A stretch of DNA of 64,000 nt from Boesenbergia rotunda. Its lineage: Eukaryota; Streptophyta; Magnoliopsida; Zingiberales; Zingiberaceae. The position numbers and the translations under genes are program-made. The notes under the pieces were generated by a model that saw only the letters and a program-made list of their open reading frames with translations, was not told the origin of the DNA and ran no database searches. This document shows, one piece after another, positions 59,891 to 64,000 of this stretch. The stretch is taken from NCBI GenBank assembly GCA_024364735.1, contig JAGFNQ010006438.1, positions 185,083 to 249,082 on the forward strand. The letters run 5' to 3'. Within the stretch, counting starts at the first letter, position 1, and the number at the start of each line of letters is the position of its first letter.

Positions 59891-60540
59891 AAGATGTTAG
59901 TATGTTTAGCAATCTCTTTTCTTCTATCAGTGGTAGTATGGTTTGAACAGTGTTTTTGTCATAAGAATTTTGATGTTGACCGAATTGTTTAAGATCTCTT
60001 TTTCATGTTATGCTTAATTTTGAAGTTGATATATATGAGAATAGTTATAATTCATAGAATCAGACTAATACTTTTGTTTCTTAGGTGACCCCTCACTATA
60101 TTTTGGTTACTGGAAAACTCGGGTCATGATACTCATTGGGAAAAATTAAAATTCCAAGAAAAAAAAAGAAAAAAAAACAAAAGAAAAGATTTCAGAAAAA
60201 AGCATTTTTTGAGCCATGAATAAAAAAAGAAAGAACGAAATGAGTATGAGATAAAAAAAATAGTTATCCTGAATGGAAATCGATGCGATATGCTTTTGAG
60301 ACTAAGTTAAGTTATTGGAGAAATATCTATTTTGTTTCTCTTGATATGGAATACTTTTTGAAATCTTGTGTAGATAGTTCATAACACCTTAGGGGAATAA
60401 ACCTTGTGTGTGACAAGTAAATGTCTATTGCCAGAAGCATTAGAAACATGATTAAATGATGACTTAACTAATATTGGAGGTTGAAACTAGAAAGAATTAA
60501 GTCATTTTTTGCACTAAGTATGGAGAACTTTCAGTTAAGC
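59891..60540. other. AT-rich intergenic sequence
   Basis: No gene seen. An A/G-rich stretch lies at 60140-60260. Confidence 0.5.
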
Positions 60541-60544
60541 CCAG

Positions 60545-60915
60545 GGGCGAGTATTGGGTTAACACTAACCAAACCGAATTAATCGTACTGAACCATTTTT
60601 TTAACTAACCAAGCCTACTGAATTAAAAAAAAAAAGGAACCAAATAGATAAAATATCGGTTTAAACCGAATTAACCAAAATGTTCTAATTAGGGTTTAAA
60701 AATTCAGTTTTAGTCTTAAAAAATAAAGTCTAAAATTTTAATTTTTACCAAAACATCGGTCTATTTGGTTTAATTGAATAAGAAATTTTAAAATCAAACT
60801 TGAACTGAATTAATTGTTTTTTAAGGGAAAAATTGAAATTCCAAATAAATCGAATCGAATTTTAAAATTCGATCGGTTTATTCGCTTTAATCGAATTTTT
60901 GCTCATGAGTGAAAC
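60545..60915. repeat. MITE-like repeat rich in AACCGAAT motifs
   Basis: Repeated AACCGAATTAACC and CGGTTTA blocks resemble 10872-11300. The ends GGGCGAGTATTGGG and CGAATTTTTGCTCATGAG are faintly inverted. Target duplication not clear. Confidence 0.35.
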
Positions 60916-61028
60916 TATATGATAGAACTAGATTGATTCATTATGGATTATTATGCATTGCTCACACATATAGATATAGATTGTAGGTTTTGTTTGAGCA
61001 CAAGTAAAATTCAAATTCTGAGGGTATT

Positions 61029-62521
61029 TGATGTGTGTATTTCATGCATAATTTTTAGTATTATTTTGCATGCGTTTTATTTCATCACATGAGCAAATCT
61101 TGCATACTTTCATTTCTTTTCTATTGTGTTTACTGTTTTTGTTCGGAGATCTGCTCTTTATGCTTTTGAATTGACAGGACATCAAAACGAAGCTAAATTG
61201 GAGCTAGAAGCCTTGGAATGTGAATTCAAAGTGAGGAACACGCTCTAACCGTGTCCTATGACACGAGCCTGATCCTCCAACCGAAGTAATTAAGACGAGA
61301 AACAAAGCAATCGCGGAGATTCCCAGACTTCACATGGGCTGGCTGTGCCGAGCTGTACCACATCTATCGTGGAGCCAGATTTACTCAGAGCCTGACACGC
61401 CCAGGCTGTGCCCATTGACACAACTATGTTTGACCCCTAACCTTTTCCTTTGCCACTTGTAGCAGCACGACCCGACCGTGCCTCTCGACATGGCCGTAGA
61501 ATGATGCCGGCGCTACATACGTTATTTTTGGAATTTAACGTATGTTTTGTTCGGTTCTAAGGGTTACAAAAAGACCTAGGAGACTCTTGTTTGAGGTGAA
61601 GAGGTTTCCTTGTGACAAGGAACCTTAGGAAGTCGTTCCAAGGAGCTGTCAAGGTTTTCGTCCATCTGAGAGCTTAGAGATTCTTTCCAAGACGTCGGCA
61701 ATAACATGACTCAACTTTCTCTTATTTTTTTTTCTCTTTGATTCAAATTATAGGATGTTTTTTTTTCTTTGTCTTTCATTTGTAACTCCATCTCTATGTA
61801 GTAGTTCTTATAATTCTAGGATGAGAGAGTAGCCCGATTGACTTACCGACACTTGTTTATGTACTTATTCATTTTATCTTTAATGCATGCTATCTTTATC
61901 CATGATCTGACTTTATTGTGCATACAGGATTTTGATACTAACTGTGCATATTCATATCTCACGGGGAGTGGGGAAAATCGAAAGACGAACCTAAATCTCT
62001 GACCCATAAAAATTGAGACGTGAGGGGTTGTTCACGAAAGCAATCCAAAATCTCACGAGGGCGCCATTGATTATCACAGTGCCTAATAGGTTTATCTCGA
62101 TTCGACGTCACGCTTAGAATATCGTGAGACATTGTGATAGGAAGCTCCCGGAGAAAGTATCAGTTTAGTAAGACTACCTTGAGTAGGCGTTGCGTTTGGG
62201 CAAACATGTCGATATTATTCCAAATGTATATACCGATTATCTTGGGATAGACCACCTACATGTAAATAAACATTGAGATAGGAAAGTGAATAGTATTTAG
62301 GGTATCAACAGTCATCGTGGCAAAATGAAAATCCTAGAATTGCTCCCCAAGATCGAATTTCTCCTATGACTTCTTGTGTTTTCTCGAATTATTTTCTTTT
62401 TTCCTCAACTCTTGTGATTCTCGATTGTATAGATAACCTATTTCACGATTTTGATTAGGTCCATCTAAGGTTGATATTTTTTATTACTTGACGGCAATCA
62501 TGCACTTGCGATTTTCACCCA
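61029..62521 (+). repeat. LTR-like repeat, copy 2 (longer)
   Basis: It may run from TGATGTGTGTATTT to TTTTCACCCA. Its last 620 bp (61904-62521) align with 11722-12400. The GC-richer block at 61190-61500 is of the kind found in gypsy LTRs. No matching 5-bp duplication. Confidence 0.5.
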
Positions 62522-63441
62522 TTAGGGATCAATAAAGAGGGGACCGGGGGGGAGGGTGAATATCGATCCTCTCACTTTTCTTTATTTTTGTTATTTTCTA
62601 TCAGAGGTAGTACTTGCAATAGAATATCAATACATAAAAGATAAGAATGAAAGACAAAGAGGTTTACTTGATTTTTAACCCCCTAAGGTTAATACTCCAA
62701 GGACTATGAGGGGAGGCTCGCACACTAGCTTATCTCCTTTCCGAAACACTTTTGGAGGTGGGAAATCCTCTTACAAAAGTTGTATCACAATAATAAATAA
62801 GATAAAATCTCATGCATATATAAAGTAATGCAAGCAATTGTCGATTTGATCCTATCCGAAAGTCCTAAGTGCCGCGACACTGCTCCTGGCGCTTCCTTGA
62901 TCGTAGATCTTTTGAGAGAACTCTCATGCATAACACAAAAGGGAGATTGATATGGAATAGTTGATTTGCACTTTGATCTTGAGATTTTTTTTTATAGGTT
63001 TCATTCGGTCAACCTATAAACCTCATTTGGTAGATCAAACCTGGTCAAACCTAACACCCACACCCGAGTTTATCGCGATTTGAACCGAGCCATGCTATCC
63101 TGTCATTCTCATGTTTATCGATCAACTGAAACTTTTACAGTCGACTAAACCAAGTCACGTCACCAAATCGAGTTCAAATCCAAACTTGGTCAACCGAACC
63201 AAATCGATCGACCCGACCGATTGACAAGTCGACCGAACCAGTTTGGGTTGTTCCTTCATATTAAATAAGTATAGGAGATTCAAAGGTATTAGACTCCTAT
63301 GAATGTGATTCCTTCCCATTAAATAAGTATAGGGTGTGTCGATTATCATTAGAAGCCTAGTTAACTAGGCATGGTAAAATTAGCATTTTAGAGTAGAAAA
63401 CAAACTTGAAAATTAAACAAACTAATCCTACTTCACATGCT
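62522..63441. other. intergenic, probable retrotransposon debris
   Basis: A G-run (ACCGGGGGGGAGGGTGAAT) near 62542 and a repeated ATTAAATAAGTATAGG (63260, 63318) are present. No coding frame. Confidence 0.4.
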
Positions 63442-63462
63442 TTTATAGTGCATCAAGTGAGT

Positions 63463-63664
63463 CCCTACGAGATGAATTGATGGTTAGTGCGTGGATATTA
63501 CCATCTTGAGGTTTGAGGGTCAAAAATTAACAAAGCTAGTGTGTTCGTCCTTCCCACGCACTAGCTACAACATCCGGGTTAGTAGCCTCCGTATTTTACC
63601 TCCTCTATGTTGGCTCTAGGACGGATTGGCAGGGGCACTGAGGCAAGTGAATCGCCTTTTGTCA
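63463..63664 (+). mobile_element. SINE with 21-bp TSD
   Basis: A 202-bp insertion flanked by a perfect 21-bp direct repeat (63442-63462, 63665-63685; core TAGTGCATCAAGTGAG). The head ATGGTTAGTGCGTGG is A-box-like and GAGGGTCAAAAATT is a decayed B box. The body is shared with 57010-57190. The long duplication implies LINE-mediated insertion. Confidence 0.8.
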
Positions 63665-63949
63665 TTTATAGTGCATCAAGTGAGTTGAGTGAGTGGTGTA
63701 CTCAATTTGAGAATAATTGACACATTAGGATTAGATGCATTTGGATGGATTATAATCTAGAAAAGTTTGAGCTTATGGCTAAAAATACATAAAGATATAT
63801 CAAGCTTAGGGTTCGATAGGTTATGTCAAAATTTAGGATTTGTGCCAAATTTAGTATTTAACACATTTAAAAATTAGTGTATACATAGGATTGTTTAATG
63901 TACCATATATGTCGTGCTATACATGCTTCTATGTGTTTAACTCTTGGCA

Positions 63950-64000
63950 TGCTTCTACGGCGTATTTTGTAGGAATTTTTTCTTCAAATGGGGCGCGAAT
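63950..64000 (+). mobile_element. tRNA-headed SINE, cut by the window end
   Basis: The sequence from CTACGGCGTATTTTGTAGG to the end matches, in the opposite orientation, the segment 4240-4290 of the SINE-like tandem repeats. The remainder lies outside the window. Confidence 0.6.

Noticed and set aside
61190..61500. GC-richer block considered as a gene exon
   Set aside because: No consistent frame or splice borders; it lies within an LTR-like repeat.

Overview
The window looks like nuclear DNA of a flowering plant. The genes use GT-AG introns, there is an intronless PPR gene with an E-type tail, there is an Au-type SINE, and most of the rest is decayed Ty1/copia, Ty3/gypsy, RTE-type LINE, hAT-like and Mutator-like sequence in AT-rich DNA. 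A monocot is my guess from the general look of the repeats; I cannot prove it from the sequence.

Three protein-coding loci are supported. (1) 381-2421 (+): the last four visible exons of an alpha/beta-hydrolase gene whose 5' part lies outside the window. (2) 16771-18747 (-): an intact single-exon PPR protein of 658 codons. (3) 29357-56503 (+): a gene not obvious from long ORFs. I assembled it from nine short, phase-compatible exons. They encode a 246-residue secretory-pathway membrane protein with a signal peptide, a conserved-looking lumenal domain, one transmembrane helix near the C-terminus and a short tail. Its 741-nt coding sequence is spread over 27.1 kb because introns 3, 5, 6 and 7 (12.3, 3.4, 3.9 and 6.4 kb) have filled with transposons.

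Layout. 2.7-4.4 kb: tandem copies of a tRNA-headed retroelement, one split by a Mutator-like MITE. 5.3-6.6 kb: hAT-like element. 7.4-10.1 kb: copia relic, followed by a tandem array of three fold-back units. 11.7-13.3 kb: LTR-like repeat, young 5'-truncated RTE insertion and gypsy pol relic. 13.5-16.1 kb: probable LTR. 16.8-18.7 kb: PPR gene with a second Mutator-like MITE just upstream. 19.5-21.5 kb: hAT-type MITE and minus-strand copia relic. 22.0-27.4 kb: a pol-less LTR retrotransposon with both LTRs, a hAT-type MITE nested in its 5' LTR, and an array of small hairpins. 28.1-28.8 kb: fold-back element and a HAD-phosphatase relic. 29.4-56.5 kb: the giant gene. 56.8-64.0 kb: SINE-like elements, a GC-rich LTR with 93-bp repeats, a second copy of the 12-kb LTR-like repeat, and a SINE with a 21-bp target duplication.

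The sequence supports a relative chronology. The RTE family has been active recently: two copies have identical 3' ends and intact target duplications. The copia and gypsy relics are old, and several DNA elements landed inside older repeats. No CRISPR, tRNA or rRNA gene was seen.
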